Positions 1-12,700 of a stretch of 64,000 bases of DNA are shown piece after piece. Source of the DNA: Centropus unirufus (lineage: Eukaryota > Chordata > Aves > Cuculiformes > Centropidae); NCBI GenBank assembly GCA_013397695.1, contig VYZI01000134.1:1619170-1683169 (forward strand), read 5' to 3'. The first letter of the stretch is position 1, and each line of letters begins with the position of its first letter. The position numbers were made by a program, and so were the translations under genes. The notes under the pieces were generated by a model. That model had not been told where the DNA came from and made no database searches. It saw only the letters and a program-made list of their open reading frames with translations.

Positions 1-3000
1 GCCCTGCCTACACAAAGTACGTGCTTACCTATCTCATATGGAAACTGCTCTTTTGATAGCTTCTGTATCAAAAAATGTATTCAACAAGAGAAGGAAAACA
101 AGATGAGAAACTTCTAGACTTGTCTAAGCAGCCATGGTTTCCAGAGAACATAAAAATTATAATAGTCAGGCTGAAAATAAAAAGGCTGTGTGTTAATCTG
201 GTTCATGAAGGTGACTATGTAAATCTATGGGTGCACTGACAATGGCTGCTTCAGAAAATAACATCACAGTTAAGCTGTTGTGATGTTTCATTTCGTTCCT
301 GCAGACTGCTTGTTTCTGACCGTGGCTGGAATTTGAGAACTCTTATCCAAGATGGTCCAATGCCGAGTGAGAGAGAAGTCTTCCCTCAGGCTGAGAGCCT
401 CAGAACAGGGCTCATATGAGGTCTCTGAGTCCTCCTAGAGCCGATCCTAAAGCTGACCTGCAATCCTACAAACCCTCACAACAGCAACAGATGTGCTAAG
501 GAATTGTTGTCCTTGGTTCAAATAAGATATACAGGACTTCATAAAAAAATTACAAGAAAAGGATTATATTTTTGTCCTAAAATCACAGAACTGTAGGCCA
601 ACTGTCAGGAGGAAAGGACAAGAAAGGAACAATATACTTAACATGTGTTTCCCTTCCTATTTGTGACCACATTAATCCAGCAAGCCTGATGGGAAGCCCA
701 AGCTGTTATCCAGAGGCTTGTCACCCTGACAGCAGCGCTGGTGGCTTGCCCAGCTTGTGTCAGGCAGGACTCTGCTAGATGGAGCCCTCTGATGGCTGAC
801 ACCCCACCACAGGTGCTGCTCCCACTTGGACAGCGCTCAGAATTAATAATAAATGAGCCAGGCAGACTCGTCGGTTAATGAATGTAGGCTTGTCCAGATG
901 AAATCGAGACTTTCATCTGCTTTGTTGTTGTTCATTCAGGCTCCTCTTACCCTGCTTGCAAGGACAGTTGTGCAGTGTAGGTCGCAGCCACCTGGTACCA
1001 TTCTGTACATGTATTGCAAAGTGACTAAAGCAATTTTTCCTTTTAAGTCAGATAAGTTGAAGAGCTTGTGAAAGTTGCCTTTTGAGAGGTAGATAGGCCA
1101 AAATCTTATCTACAGAGCTGATGTGGGTATTAAGCTCTCCTTTAAAACCCCAAAGACATAGACCAGCATCAACAACACATACTTCTTTAAAATATATTTT
1201 ATGAAGTTTGGTGATCCAAAATGTGCCTTAAGGACATATAGGCAGAGCCAGGAATATAGCTTGTGTCTGGAGCTGGGTTGGATGATCAGGTTGGCAAATG
1301 GTCTGCATCTCTCAGTACCCTTTTGAACTTGGACCTTATAGTTGACTGCTTAAATATATCTTTTCATATAATCCAGTTAATGTAAATATGCCAAAAAAAT
1401 ACATCAAGCCCTGCAACTTAGGTAATGGTACCTGAGTGGAGGAGGTGGTGACCCATGAAGCTCCTGTGGTGTTACAGGATGGGACATGGGGTTGCAGCTC
1501 CCTCCTGGTTCTGGTTTCCTCCTGCTTGAAATGGGGCTTTAGAGTCTTCAAGGATCTGAGCAAAGCCAATCAGAAACTAATTCTCTGTCCTTCTGACTGA
1601 AACTTAAAAAACCCAGGTGAAACCTTGCAAGTTTCTTTTCAGCCAAGAAAATATGATAAAAATTTGAAAATACTCTTGTTTTCAATCTCAGAGTGGCTTC
1701 AGGCTGTGACAGCACCAATGTGTACTTTACCCGCTGGCACACATTCAGCAGCTGTCATAATAAAGAAATGAATAGAAGTATTTAGAATCAGCCAGTGTTC
1801 CAAAAGCACAAACCCTGGCACACTGCCTGGATGGTGGATCTTGGTGTTCACCTGACTAAAGGAGCAAGGATGCTCTGTCCTCTGTCCCTACCTAATATTC
1901 AGGCTGCATCCCCAGCATCTCCCGCATGCCTCCTGCAGGCTCACAGTGAGGCCCCAGGTAAGCCCTTCACAGCCTGGCTGGTAAGTGGGAAATTCTGAGA
2001 TTGCTACAGAAAGGAGCATTTTATAGGGTTGGCTCTGTGCTCCAATTTCACAAGAGCATGAAAATTCCAAGAAAATCTGAACACTTCAGTGAGTTATAAT
2101 GTGAGTAGACAAAATAAACCCATGGCTTATAAATTCCAATAACGAAAACAGGGCAATTTTTCAGGGCAATTGTGCAATTTTCCTTCTATTGCTCTCCATT
2201 TGCAGGTGTTTGGAGCTCAAGACACTGCTAAATGATGTTAACAACTCCACGTGCACCGCTCCAGTGAGGCACAGTGAAGCTAAGCAAGTCCCCCAAAGCC
2301 ACAGATGACTCATCTAGAATACCAGAAACAGTGCTCCCCGTCTGGTAAATCACAGCATCTCACCTCAGTCATTTCATAAATTGGATTATAAAACTCAATT
2401 GCGTGTCACACCAGAACAGTACTAGAAATACGCTGAGCATTACAGCCTCAGAACCTCCTACAATTCATTGGAGAGGCTGAAACCCTGAAGATTAATGTGA
2501 GATGGATGCTGCATCAGCCCCAAAAGATTTCTGTGTATCATTCACAGTCCTCTCCCCCTTTATCTGTGATATCAGTAACAACAAAGCAGAGAGACACCAG
2601 TGCCATCTTTCTGCAGCCGCTAGATCATAATCTGCCGGTGCTGGCATGGATCAAAAGTGTATTTGACTTTGATGTTGCTCCACTGTATGCTTAGACAGCC
2701 CCGGACAATCCCTATGAGACTGTGGGTGTTACTGTGTGCACAGAAAGATTTCAAATCCCTTTTTGAAACTTGGCTACCATGGACTGACTTAATTCCTCAT
2801 GACTCCCTCACTGCAACAGACTCACAGCCCAACTGACTTTGTTCTCCTGCCTTTCACAAAAAATAACTCTGTATTGACTTGGTGTTGTAGAAAGTCATAA
2901 CTCTCCAGTCTCCAGAGAAGCCTTCACAGCTTGAAGTTAACTGCTTGCTTTACTTGTAACACAAATGTCCCAGAAAAAAATATCTGAACTGGTCACTGTT

Positions 3001-3878
3001 GTTGTCCCAGCTTCCTCAGCTTCAGGAGTTCGGGTATCAAGCCTGGCTTCTGTATTTCAGGATGCCTCTGCACCATCAGCTCACCAGGATGTCAGATGAG
3101 TCCGCCTTTACATTAAACCAGAGGGAGAAGGGCAACACAGGAGGACCCAGGGGTCCTTTGACATGCATTTTCCTGAGTGAATGAACATTCATGCTACTCA
3201 CCTTAAGCAGCATTTCACTGAACCCTTTCCCTTCATTTACATTATAGTTGCTGGATCTTTTTTGACGAGCCAAGCTCCTTGACATCCTGCAATACCACAA
3301 GCGGTACGAAGCCTCTTTGCTCTCCCACATGCAAGACCCAGAGCTGTGCTCAAGGAGCCTTGCCACAATCAGCTTCCAACATCCTCACTAGGGCTGTGTC
3401 CTCTTGTGATTTCTGTTCACTGCTGCAAGGCAAAGGTCACAACCTCCTGAAGTGCCTCTGGCGTCCTTTCCTTGCCCCTCACGGACGGGATCAAGTGGGC
3501 TTCTACTCATTGTTCTGCTCCTAATTTCACAGGAGCTTTTGGAGACCTTTGCTATTGCAGCTTGCTTTGGTCTTTCTCTGCCCTTCCCGACACACATGTG
3601 GGTGCAGGCATGAAGCTGTGGACAGGCTACGGCTGCTCTGCTCTCACATGACTCAGCACAGCTGTAGCACCATATGCCACCAGGGGAAGGTCCATGAATC
3701 CTAAGCTAAGTTCATCCCTGAGTATCACCCAGATTGACCTGAACAGGAAACCCAATTTGGGATTCTCACAGCTCATACCTACCAGTGGAGAAACTACGTC
3801 AGGTGCTTCTTTAATCTAACGGCGTTTATTTTGAAGAGTCGTTTACTTAAGGCAGCAATACTCACATAATATTAAAAT

Positions 3879-3918
3879 GTTTTTTAATTTTGCTAACTGT
3901 TTTTTTAATTTTGCTAGC
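3879..3918. repeat. 20-bp tandem duplication
   Basis: Two adjacent 20-bp T-rich units (3879-3898 and 3899-3918), each reading T, G, a run of T, then AATTTTGCTA, differ only near their ends. This is a recent local duplication within the COLQ intron, with no evident function. Confidence 0.75.
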
Positions 3919-6424
3919 AGTCCAAGTCTTTCCCCAGAAGCTGTTCAGGAACAGCCTTCTTTATCAGCTTAGGAGGGTAACCACTACACAACTTTTCACA
4001 TATTTTTCTAGCCACCCATTTGGTCTATCAAGTGCAAATGGCCAATCCCAAGTTTATTTTTTCCCCTCAAGCTGAAGAGATATTCAATTGAAATAATTTG
4101 TTGCCTCCCTTTCAGGCTTCTGTGAGCCACAAACAAAATAGAAAGCTTTTAAATTCCCAGCCATAGTCCAGGATCCAGCCCAAAGACCTTTGCCCGGTCA
4201 GATCCACAGCCAAGTGACTTCCTTCTCTTACGGCCAATGATACTTTGCTTTCCTTCTCCTAATGAAGCTGCAGCCTTTGCCAGTGGCTCATATCCATAAG
4301 GAATTTCAAACTAACCAAACCTTCCTGCTCATGCGTGTTCCACAAGAAATCCCTTGACCAACAGTGTCAGGATGGTGGGCACCTCCTGGGCCCATGCTGA
4401 CTTTCTAGAGCAGAGCCAGGCTTCATTCCCTGGACTGATATTTTTGTTCCTTAAAGATTTACCTTTACTTGCTAGTCATTCTTAGGGCTGTTTTCCCAGT
4501 AGGCTCTGGCTGCTGCCTTTAGGACTCTTCCAGCTTTTACTGTTGGTGTTATTTTAAATTCCTTCTGCATCTTTCTTATTAATTTTTCCCTTGTGATTTT
4601 ACATAAACAAATATTTACTATTGCTGTCCTTAGAAACAAACAAACAATAATCCACTTAACGTCTCTGTTGTCCCCTTTGACATATTTAGGGATCCTGCAG
4701 ATTGTTTCATGACAGAAAAAAAACCCAAGCCGGTGATGGGGGTAGATATTACTAAAAGCAGGTGGGACCCCAACTCCCTCAATTTGCTCAGGAATCACCA
4801 CTTGGCTTTGTGTTTTCTCTCTCCCACTATTTCTCTCACAAATGTGAATGCCCTCGCCCCCAGTGCAGCAATGTGGGGAGCACCAAGATCGCTTCCCTGT
4901 GCTGCCCAGCCAAGGCTGTCACCCTGCACAGTTCCTGCTCCCAATCTGCCTTGGCCTTTGCTGTGGCTCTTACTCCTCCAATGGTGTCAATCCACAAGAA
5001 AGCAGGACTTTTTTCTGCAACTATCCACACGAGGTCAGGTTGATGGTTAATATTACACCTTCCAGTTAAAAAAGCTTGTGCCTTTCGCCCAATGAAACAT
5101 GCTCTCTCTTTATTTTGGGATAATAATGGGAAAATAGAAAAGAAAGCAAGAACAACACTGCCAATAGTGCTCAGATATAACTTGCCCATTTTATTCCTTT
5201 CAGTTAATCAACCATATTCTTTTCATAGGGCTGTGTTTAGGTATTGATTGTAGGAGAAAATTCAATCAAGAAATACATTTGTGTCATGCATAAGAGGGAG
5301 TTTGGTTCAGAAGAAGCATCAAGATATTGATCTTCTTCTCCAGCTGTTGCTGGTACTTTAAATACTTTCCAATCTCTCTGCAAAACCTCAGAACAGTCTA
5401 GATGAGTAGAACATGGGAGGAGAAGGAATGAGGAGGAGAGGAAGTCTTTCTACTACCAGAAATTGGAAGGTGACTGCCTTCAAGCTGCTCCTTACAAGGT
5501 CCAGACTTGTTCCTGTAACCCTACTGAAAATGAATATAAAATTCATGTCTGATTTTCATCATGTGAGTGCAACATCCTCAAATGCACTCTGCAAGTAACT
5601 CAGTAGAGCAGAACTCTGGAAAATGGTTATAAAGGCCACCATAAACACAGTGACCTAAGCGTAGAGATGTGACAGGTTATCTGGAAAAGAAATCTGCTGT
5701 CTACAGGTGAGCTGCCCACCCGAGGTGTCTTCACTACCACATGGAACCACAGCCACATGCTTGAGTGTGTTGTATTATTCCTTAAAGCATTTCCTCCAGA
5801 AATGATGCTCCAGCACCAGGAGACTCAACACTTTGACATGACATTCAAAATACTTTCAGAACCAAGGCTGCACTGTTGCTTGAGGCTGATGTGACTGTAA
5901 GGTGGAGTTGGCAGCAGAAGAAACAAAGGTCCAGGTTATTCTTCTTTCCCTAATTGTTCTACAAAAACATCCTCTCCCCCGTCCCCCTTTTCAATTTTTT
6001 TCTCTGCTCTCTAATTACTGTTTTGTGACCTGTAAACCAACATTTCAACTTTTGACCTGCAGCCATGCAAAGAGGAGTGAGGATAGAAACAAAAGGACTT
6101 TTAGTCCAGAACTTTTCAGATATATCTGGAAAATACCCAAATATATTTTCCCAACCATAGGAAAGACAAATTGTCACTTTAGAGTATCCTCACTGTTAAA
6201 AGTGATTAGTTTCAGAATTTGCAAGTGCAATGCTGAAATCCATTCTTCAAATGTGAAATTACCTCTTGGTGCCAGATACAAATAATTTACTCTATTGACA
6301 GTCACAGAACATTTGAGAAACCATTAAGATAATGAAGAATTTAAATGGAATTAATTCACCTTCTGTATCCACTGTGAAAAATCTACCAGAAAATAGACAA
6401 ATTTTTGCTTTTTTTCTTAGGAGA

Positions 6425-6622
6425 TCATAGAATCACAAAATGGGTTGGAAGGAACCTTTAAAGATCACCCTGTCCCAATGTCCACGCCATGGGCAGGGAG
6501 ATCTTCCACTGGATCAGGTTGCTCAAAGCCTTGCCCGCCCTGGTCTTGAACACCTCCAAGGATGGGTCATCCACAACTTCCCTGGGCAACCTGTTCCAGT
6601 GCTTCTTCAGATGTTTCTTAAA
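6425..6622 (-). mobile_element. CR1 LINE 3' fragment
   Basis: The left end reads TCATAGAATCACAAAATGGG and continues as a reverse-complemented CR1 3' end (ggttggaaggaacctt...aagatcacc, then the gggcaacctgttccagtgc block). The element is inserted on the minus strand, severely 5'-truncated and non-coding. It lies inside the presumed COLQ intron 1. Confidence 0.9.
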
Positions 6623-9313
6623 ATGTAGATGCAATGAAAGCACTAAAGGATTTTTAATGTACTTTTTCATAGCAAATATCCCTGATTAGCAAGTAATAAT
6701 GGCACACAGAGTATGTAACAATTCCCCAAAGTACGGCTTTTAATCTGGCCCTGTGGTTGTGAGATTATGGCTGAATCATCCACCAGAAGATATTTTTTCT
6801 GCATGTTATCAAGTAAACATTTACAAGACATTTGTGATAAAAGCATTGCTAAGAGCTTACTGGGTATAAAGGTAATTTTCAGTGGCTTATTCAAAAGAGC
6901 ACTGCATGGGCCTTTACTTTGGAGCAGGGCTTAAGGTGGCAATCTGCCCTAGCTGGCACACTGGCAACAAGATTTCCTGATCAGGCTCACACCTTCTCCA
7001 AGAATGAAACAAGAAGCTGTTGGCCTGCAGGGAAGGAGAACGAAAGGGGAGCAACTGGCTGCGATCTCTGCCCTGGGATCCCTGGGTTCTCTTGCAGGAA
7101 AACCCCTGGCACTGCACTATGGAAAATGTTCTGCTGCAAAGAGAAGGTTCTGGCCCTAAGAGGAACCAGGTGGCATCTGTTGCTATTAACAGCCACTTTC
7201 AAGGGCTGTAGGCAGAGGTTACTGCTCCACAATGGGATGTTCAGGTGGATGAGGAGCCCGCCAGCCCAGGTGCTCTTTGTACTTTGACACTTTACCATCC
7301 TTAACATTAAACCAGTAAGTGTGGCATAACTGCTGCAAAATATTCCCCATTGCTGTGCAATTACTGTTATTCTATGTCAATTTTCTCGCTGGTGCAGGTT
7401 TAGGGATTTGAATGGTGTCCATAGCTCCTTGTTAACATAGCCGAATTATTGATGAAATACTGAAGTATCCTTCTGCCCCAAGGTACAGTGTAGGCAATAA
7501 TAGGCTACGCTTTTTCCTTCAAACTTGCCTCTTCTAAGTTTTCAGCAGATATAGACTCCTGTCTCTGAAGAGAAAGGACTTGTTTATAAAACTGGGTTTT
7601 TTTAAGATGACCATTTAAATGGCTTCCCTAGACACACAAGCGTATGCCACAGGAGAGAAGCCAGACCATGCAGGCACTGGAAACATGGACTTCTTGTTCG
7701 TCTGAATGGCATCTAGAAGTGCCAAATAAATGCAAAGCTCTTCAAAACAATTTTCAAGGTCTAATAACTCATATGTTATTCCAAGAGAATTGGGAATATA
7801 TCAGAGATGAGAGATCTTGATGAAACTTGTACCGCAGCATTAACTGATCCCAACTAATTCCATCATGGAAAAAGCATACCCAATTGAACAGCAACGACAA
7901 TAAGTTGATTGTTTTTCAGAAGATGTAGTCCTTTGAACATTAGGCTTCTCTAGACATTATCTTAAAAGCAATCTTAAATGACTGCAGAAATATAACGGCT
8001 GCATTTTTAAATGCTATAAGGCTTTTCCTCAAAGGATACCTGCATTACTTTTGTGGCCTTCAGAATCCTGTTATTTGTATAAGAGCATCTTTAAATGAAT
8101 GGACCGTTTAAACCATGGGGATGAAATATCAAGTACTAGCTCTACACATCTAAGAAGATTTTTGAAAAAAACCTTAGAAGAAAACATGCATGCTTTTATG
8201 GTTATGTAGTGCAGAAACCTATTGTCTCATAGCAGGTAACGTCCTGCTCACCCTTCTCCTTTAAATGCCTTGGATGTAAACCATCTGCCACTGTGGCCAC
8301 ACCAGGGGCATCAGAGAGAGAGAAAGGTTGGGTGTTTTTAGATTAAAGTCTAAGGTTAATTTTATGAACAGTCTTAAAATGTGCACCCCTTTGGTCACTG
8401 TCATCATGCGAAAGACATGAGGAGGATCTGCAGGTGTATCTGTACCAGTCTCACTTGAGCCATCAAATTTGGCACTGAAGGAACCTAGGATGTTAGAAGC
8501 ATCACTACTAAGAGACACAGAATAACAGACAGAAGGCGGGAGGCAGCAACTTGCCTCAAACTGCTGGAAGTTCCACATAGAAGAGATGGAGTCAGAGTTC
8601 CCATGAACTTTCTCCTTTGCACAGAACACGGCTAAAGGAAAGTCTCACTGATTAAACTATAACATCTATTAAGTGGGATTTCCAGTGCCCTGGCTCAGCT
8701 GACTAATATGTTTTGCCTTTGCCTAGCAGGGATTTTCCATGCAGGGGATTCTTGTTTCCAATGAAAGCCATCTGAGTATTTGTTAGTGTCACAGCCAGAG
8801 CCAGATGATGTTTATGCTGCTAACATCCAGTTGGACTCCGGCAGTGCTCATTGAGGTCAGGGCTTTATTTATAGAAGCAGATATACATTGAGATTCATTT
8901 TCTTTCCCGTGCTATAATCTACCCAAGCTCACCCAAAATAGAAAGAAACATGCAGACGCACAAGTAATATAGTAATTGGGCCAGATTCATGAATTAGCAT
9001 GGCATCATCATAGAAGCTAATGAAAAAAAAAACCCAAACAATTTTAGAGCAACTGAGGATCTTGCTATTATTTTTCCTGGGGAACGAAGTGGTTTAAAAC
9101 GAGAAATAATAAATAAAAAATATCAAAGCAACAAAAATTTCCCAGCATGTGGCAGAACAGGTATAGAATGCAAATTCCTCCATCGAGACCTGCAGTTGAA
9201 GTATTATTATTTTTTTCTTTGATCCTGTGTTCCCAACCAGCAGAGAGTGCAAGAATCAGATTGAAGAGGAGAGCTCCAAGCAAGGAAAAGTAACAAGACT
9301 TAAAGCAATTTAC

Positions 9314-9419
9314 CTTCTGAAACTGAGAAGACACTGTCAACGTATGCGGTCTGAGACAAAGCAAAGCAGAAGAAAAGCTGCAGGTAAGATCCCCGGACAC
9401 AAGGGCTGAGGACCAACAT
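9314..9419 (-). CDS. COLQ: COLQ first coding exon (signal peptide)
   Basis: COLQ is the collagen tail that anchors acetylcholinesterase in the synaptic basal lamina. On the minus strand an ATG at 9419-9417 opens 35 codons starting MLVLSPCVRGSYLQLFF. The exon ends after GAA G at a GT donor (9313-9312, GTAAAT). The hydrophobic core (YLQLFF...FALSQ) is a signal peptide. The M-V-L-x-P start, YLQLFF block, SQ pair and SV..S end align with the start of human COLQ as I know it. Orientation and position just downstream of HACL1 match mammalian synteny. Only the first exon is in the window; the attachment and collagen domains are off the left edge. The exon is too short to stand out as an open frame, and it is overlapped by a longer antisense-free frame that I regard as chance. 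COLQ has alternative first exons in mammals; I did not find a second one. Confidence 0.75.
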
Positions 9420-9720
9420 GCTGGCTGTGCCCTGGCAGATTCCAGCTCAGAGGCGCGGGGCTGCTTTGGGGATCTCTCTCTCTCTCTCCCCTCACTCCCT
9501 CCGTGCTTTGCCTGCTCCCTGCCTCTTCCCTCGCTGTGGGATGCGTGTGTGTGTCTGTGTGTGTACGTCTCTCTCTCCCCCCACCCCCTCCCTGTGCCTT
9601 TAGGAAGGAAGAATGCCAACCATTTCCCATTAAATCTTCTCCTTACACTAGACACGGTTATATTTAACTCCTGTGCTGGATCGGTTGCCCCTATGGTGGA
9701 CATTAGTTGCTAAAACTGGG
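9420..9720 (-). promoter_or_regulatory. COLQ: COLQ 5' leader / promoter region with purine and CA tracts
   Basis: The 300 bases upstream of the COLQ ATG are GC-richer than their surroundings. On the plus strand they contain a CT run at 9473-9489, further pyrimidine-rich sequence to about 9535, a TG-rich run at 9543-9564, and another CT/C-rich tract at 9567-9598. On the COLQ sense strand these read as GA and CA repeats. No convincing TATA box was identified. Assignment as leader plus promoter is inferred from position; the start site is unknown. Confidence 0.45.
9473..9598. repeat. (CT)n - (TG)n - (CT)n compound microsatellite
   Basis: A CT dinucleotide run at 9473-9489 is followed by a pyrimidine-rich stretch, a TG-rich run at 9543-9564 and a second CT/C-rich run at 9567-9598. 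The mirror-symmetric polypyrimidine tracts could form triplex DNA, and the alternating TG run could form Z-DNA. It sits immediately 5' of the COLQ first exon. Confidence 0.85.
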
Positions 9721-12700
9721 GCATGGGGGATTCTGATTTTGCTAGCAGAAGCGAAAAGGCACTTTGGCTAATAAAAACGATGAGCAGAAAAGGGAAAACA
9801 ATAAACGGGGCTATAAACAGCATCCTTCGGTGCAGGCAACCAGACACCGCCATCAAGATGGATAAAATCCCTGGCTGTTCATCTTCTACAGGTCACTAAT
9901 TGCCATAATGAGAGAAAGGAATGGTGACCTAACATCTGCTTAGCACTGGCAGCCACAAGCATTGCATTCACTTACAGAGCGCACTCAGGCCGAGGGGTGA
10001 CACAGAGGCTCCACAAACTGCGGAACAGCTTATTATTGAGTATTTACGTGAAAATAACAGCATCACTGATAGTGCCAGATATCATCGGACTGCAAAGAGT
10101 TTGCTGACAGGGTGCAACAGGTGGAAGAAACAATATGTGTGCACTGTGATGGGGCGAGTGAAACGCTATCAGCACTGGGGGTGGTGACAGTCAACACACG
10201 ACCCAGCACCGCGGGAAGAAAACAAACCCCTGCAAAGCAGCGTGCGGCCTTGCTACCTGGACAAAAGCTTGGTCTTTCTGTTCCTTATTCCAACGGGCAG
10301 GGCTTTGCAAATTAACTTCCGTCCTCTGAATAACTAGCACTGAGATCCTCCTTTCTGCCTGGGATCTGACACTGATTTCTGGGAAATGCAGGGGCACTCG
10401 TTCAGCATGAAAACCATCACTAGTTCTCTTCAAGATGGAGATGATTTTCTTTGCCTACTGTTTATTGTTCCTCTCAAGACAAACATGGAAACCTTTAGGA
10501 TTAATTACAGAATTGCTGCTTTGTTTTTTTGTTTTGTTTTGTGTTTTTTTTTCATTTGAGAAAAGTACTCGTTGACAGGGAAGATGACAAGACCCCTGGG
10601 TGTTAACCCCTACCGAATACACTACCAAACAGCAAAGTTATGTATTTCTACAATTCTAGCGAAACAGTCCTGGTTGTAACTTTCAATAAATTGCAAAAGT
10701 ATAAGCAAAATCTTTCTAAATGTAATCGCTTGATAAGAACAGATCTGCCTTATATTTTTCTGTCCTTAAAGGACACGGTTAATATAACCATAATGCTTTC
10801 TAAAATCTCTTTCCAATACTGCAAGACTCTGGATAACGGAATTAGTTTTTAATTTAATCTACTTTATTCCACCGTCTGTGACTTTTTAGTATTTGGTTAT
10901 TTATAGTGAAGATAGTAGTTTGGTCTCCTACTTCTTTGACCAATATGACCATGGATTATGTGCCATTAGTCCTCTCAGCATGGTGCATCTCAGAGGGAAA
11001 GACATAGTTCCTGCAGAGTTTATCATGACAGGCTCTAAATATGCAAGAGAAATGTCCAGCTGCCTGATTATAAATGTAAGCAGCGGAGAGCTGCTACACC
11101 AGAAAAAACTGTTCGGAATTTAAAATGTGAAGATTTTATCAAAAGATTCACCTCTGAGGATGTTTGATGAACCAAGTAGTCAAAGCACTGAGTGAATAAT
11201 TTCAAATTCTCCTCCTGTAGCCTTTTTACAATGGAAAATTTGGTAGAAATTTGTTGTACACAATATTTTTTATAAGGAAATTATTAAATCTAATAATACT
11301 GCAAAGAACTAATATCACACAGTAAGACTTTTATCTTTCCCCTCTTCCACCACACCCTTACAAATTTCAATTCTTGGTTCTCCAGTCTAGAACAGAATCG
11401 CCTGTTTTTTAAAAATGCAGCCACATCTTGCTTGAAGAATATTGTAAGGAATTCTGTCATAAACCACATCCACCCTCTGATCTCTGGTGTTCCATTGACT
11501 GGGCTTTTTGGCAAGCTAGATGATACATCATTTAAATTAGGAATCATGAGAGCCAATTACTGCCAGATATTCTTCTATTCTGTGCCTCCAGCAGCACTGA
11601 TCTACTCTAAAGAAGATTAGAACAAGGAACATACCTTTTCCTTAGAAGAGTGAGTGCTATATTGGAGGTGGCCAGAAGTGATACAGAAAGCCAGGGCTGC
11701 TTTGGAGTTAAAAATCTCACATCTAGTTAGCTTTGCAGTCAATTCTTAAGTGGAGATTTTTATCCTGAAGTCTAAGCCTGTTTGACCTGAAATGGCTCTC
11801 AGCCGAACTCTGTAGAAAAACACTCTGCTGTGGAAAACATTACATCTTCCAGAAAGGGCTCAAAAGATGTTTGCATTTTATATTTTAACAGACCTCTATA
11901 TGATGATGTAGCAGGAGTTCATCAGTTCACTAGGTTTTAGTGGGATTGCCACTAGGTCAACGTTAACTCTCCTGACCATGCAGCAAATCAGGTTGTGTCA
12001 AGGTGCAAGCATTCATTTTTGTTTCTTCTCATTTTAAGGCCTTGGCCTCACTGGCTGAAAATTCTGGCAAGATTGCAAATGGTTTCAGTGCGAGAAGAAT
12101 GAAGTCTGTTGGAAACAAAATGGACAATGGCCGTGGACTTTTTGCTTTTGACTTAGTTGGGTGACAATGTACAATAGTGATGCTCCATGCTAAATGGTGC
12201 TCCACAGTAGATGGCAAGGATGTACACCTGGTCACACAGCTTGTTTCTGATCTGTGGCACTGGTGGACATGACAGAGACAATCCTGAGGAGCAGAAGCAT
12301 CACACAGCAGAGTGAGTCTGACACAGAGTGGGAAACTTGAAAGATGCTTTCCAAGCCACCAATATATGTAACATCCATGAATTTGCTCAGGCAAGCAGTG
12401 CGTTCCGCCAGCTATTCCCATGGCTTCATGAAACCAAGGGAAAGCTGCTTCTCCCTTCGGAAAGCACCAGGTAGTTAAGGACAATGGTCTGAGATCAGAG
12501 TCTCCCAAATGGCAATCAATAAGCAAGAATTTTCTTCTGTATTCACTTCAGCTGCTGATGCTGATGTAGTGAAAACCCACATTGATATGACTTAATGGTG
12601 CAACCACTGGAGAAGATCCCATAAAAATTTGGGAATATTTTTAAAATATCTTAAAACTTTGCTATGAAATTACAGATTTGCTAGAAACAGAGGAAGTGTC

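Larger units (their letters stand above)
1..9313 (-). other. COLQ: COLQ intron 1 (3' part not reached)
   Basis: No coding exon was recognised here on either strand. If the COLQ first exon at 9314-9419 is right, this whole stretch is intron 1 of COLQ, transcribed right to left. The next expected COLQ exon, which encodes the proline-rich acetylcholinesterase attachment domain, was looked for on the minus strand and not found, so it probably lies beyond the left edge. The only clear repeats are one CR1 fragment at 6425-6622 and a 20-bp tandem duplication at 3879-3918. Short open frames here show no family resemblance. Confidence 0.6.

Noticed and set aside
4836..5189. Signal-peptide-like minus-strand start considered as an alternative COLQ first exon
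   Set aside because: The hydrophobic start is not followed by a GT donor in the phase required by COLQ exon 2, and the sequence does not resemble a COLQ N-terminus.
9068..9703. 211-codon minus-strand open frame overlapping the COLQ first exon
   Set aside because: It is low-complexity (from the GA and CA repeats) and in a different frame from the COLQ signal peptide. It has no family resemblance and is best explained as chance over the leader.
12029..12526. 165-codon minus-strand open frame in the COLQ-HACL1 intergenic region
   Set aside because: No recognisable domain, no splice or promoter context and no typical coding composition. Probably chance or a decayed repeat.
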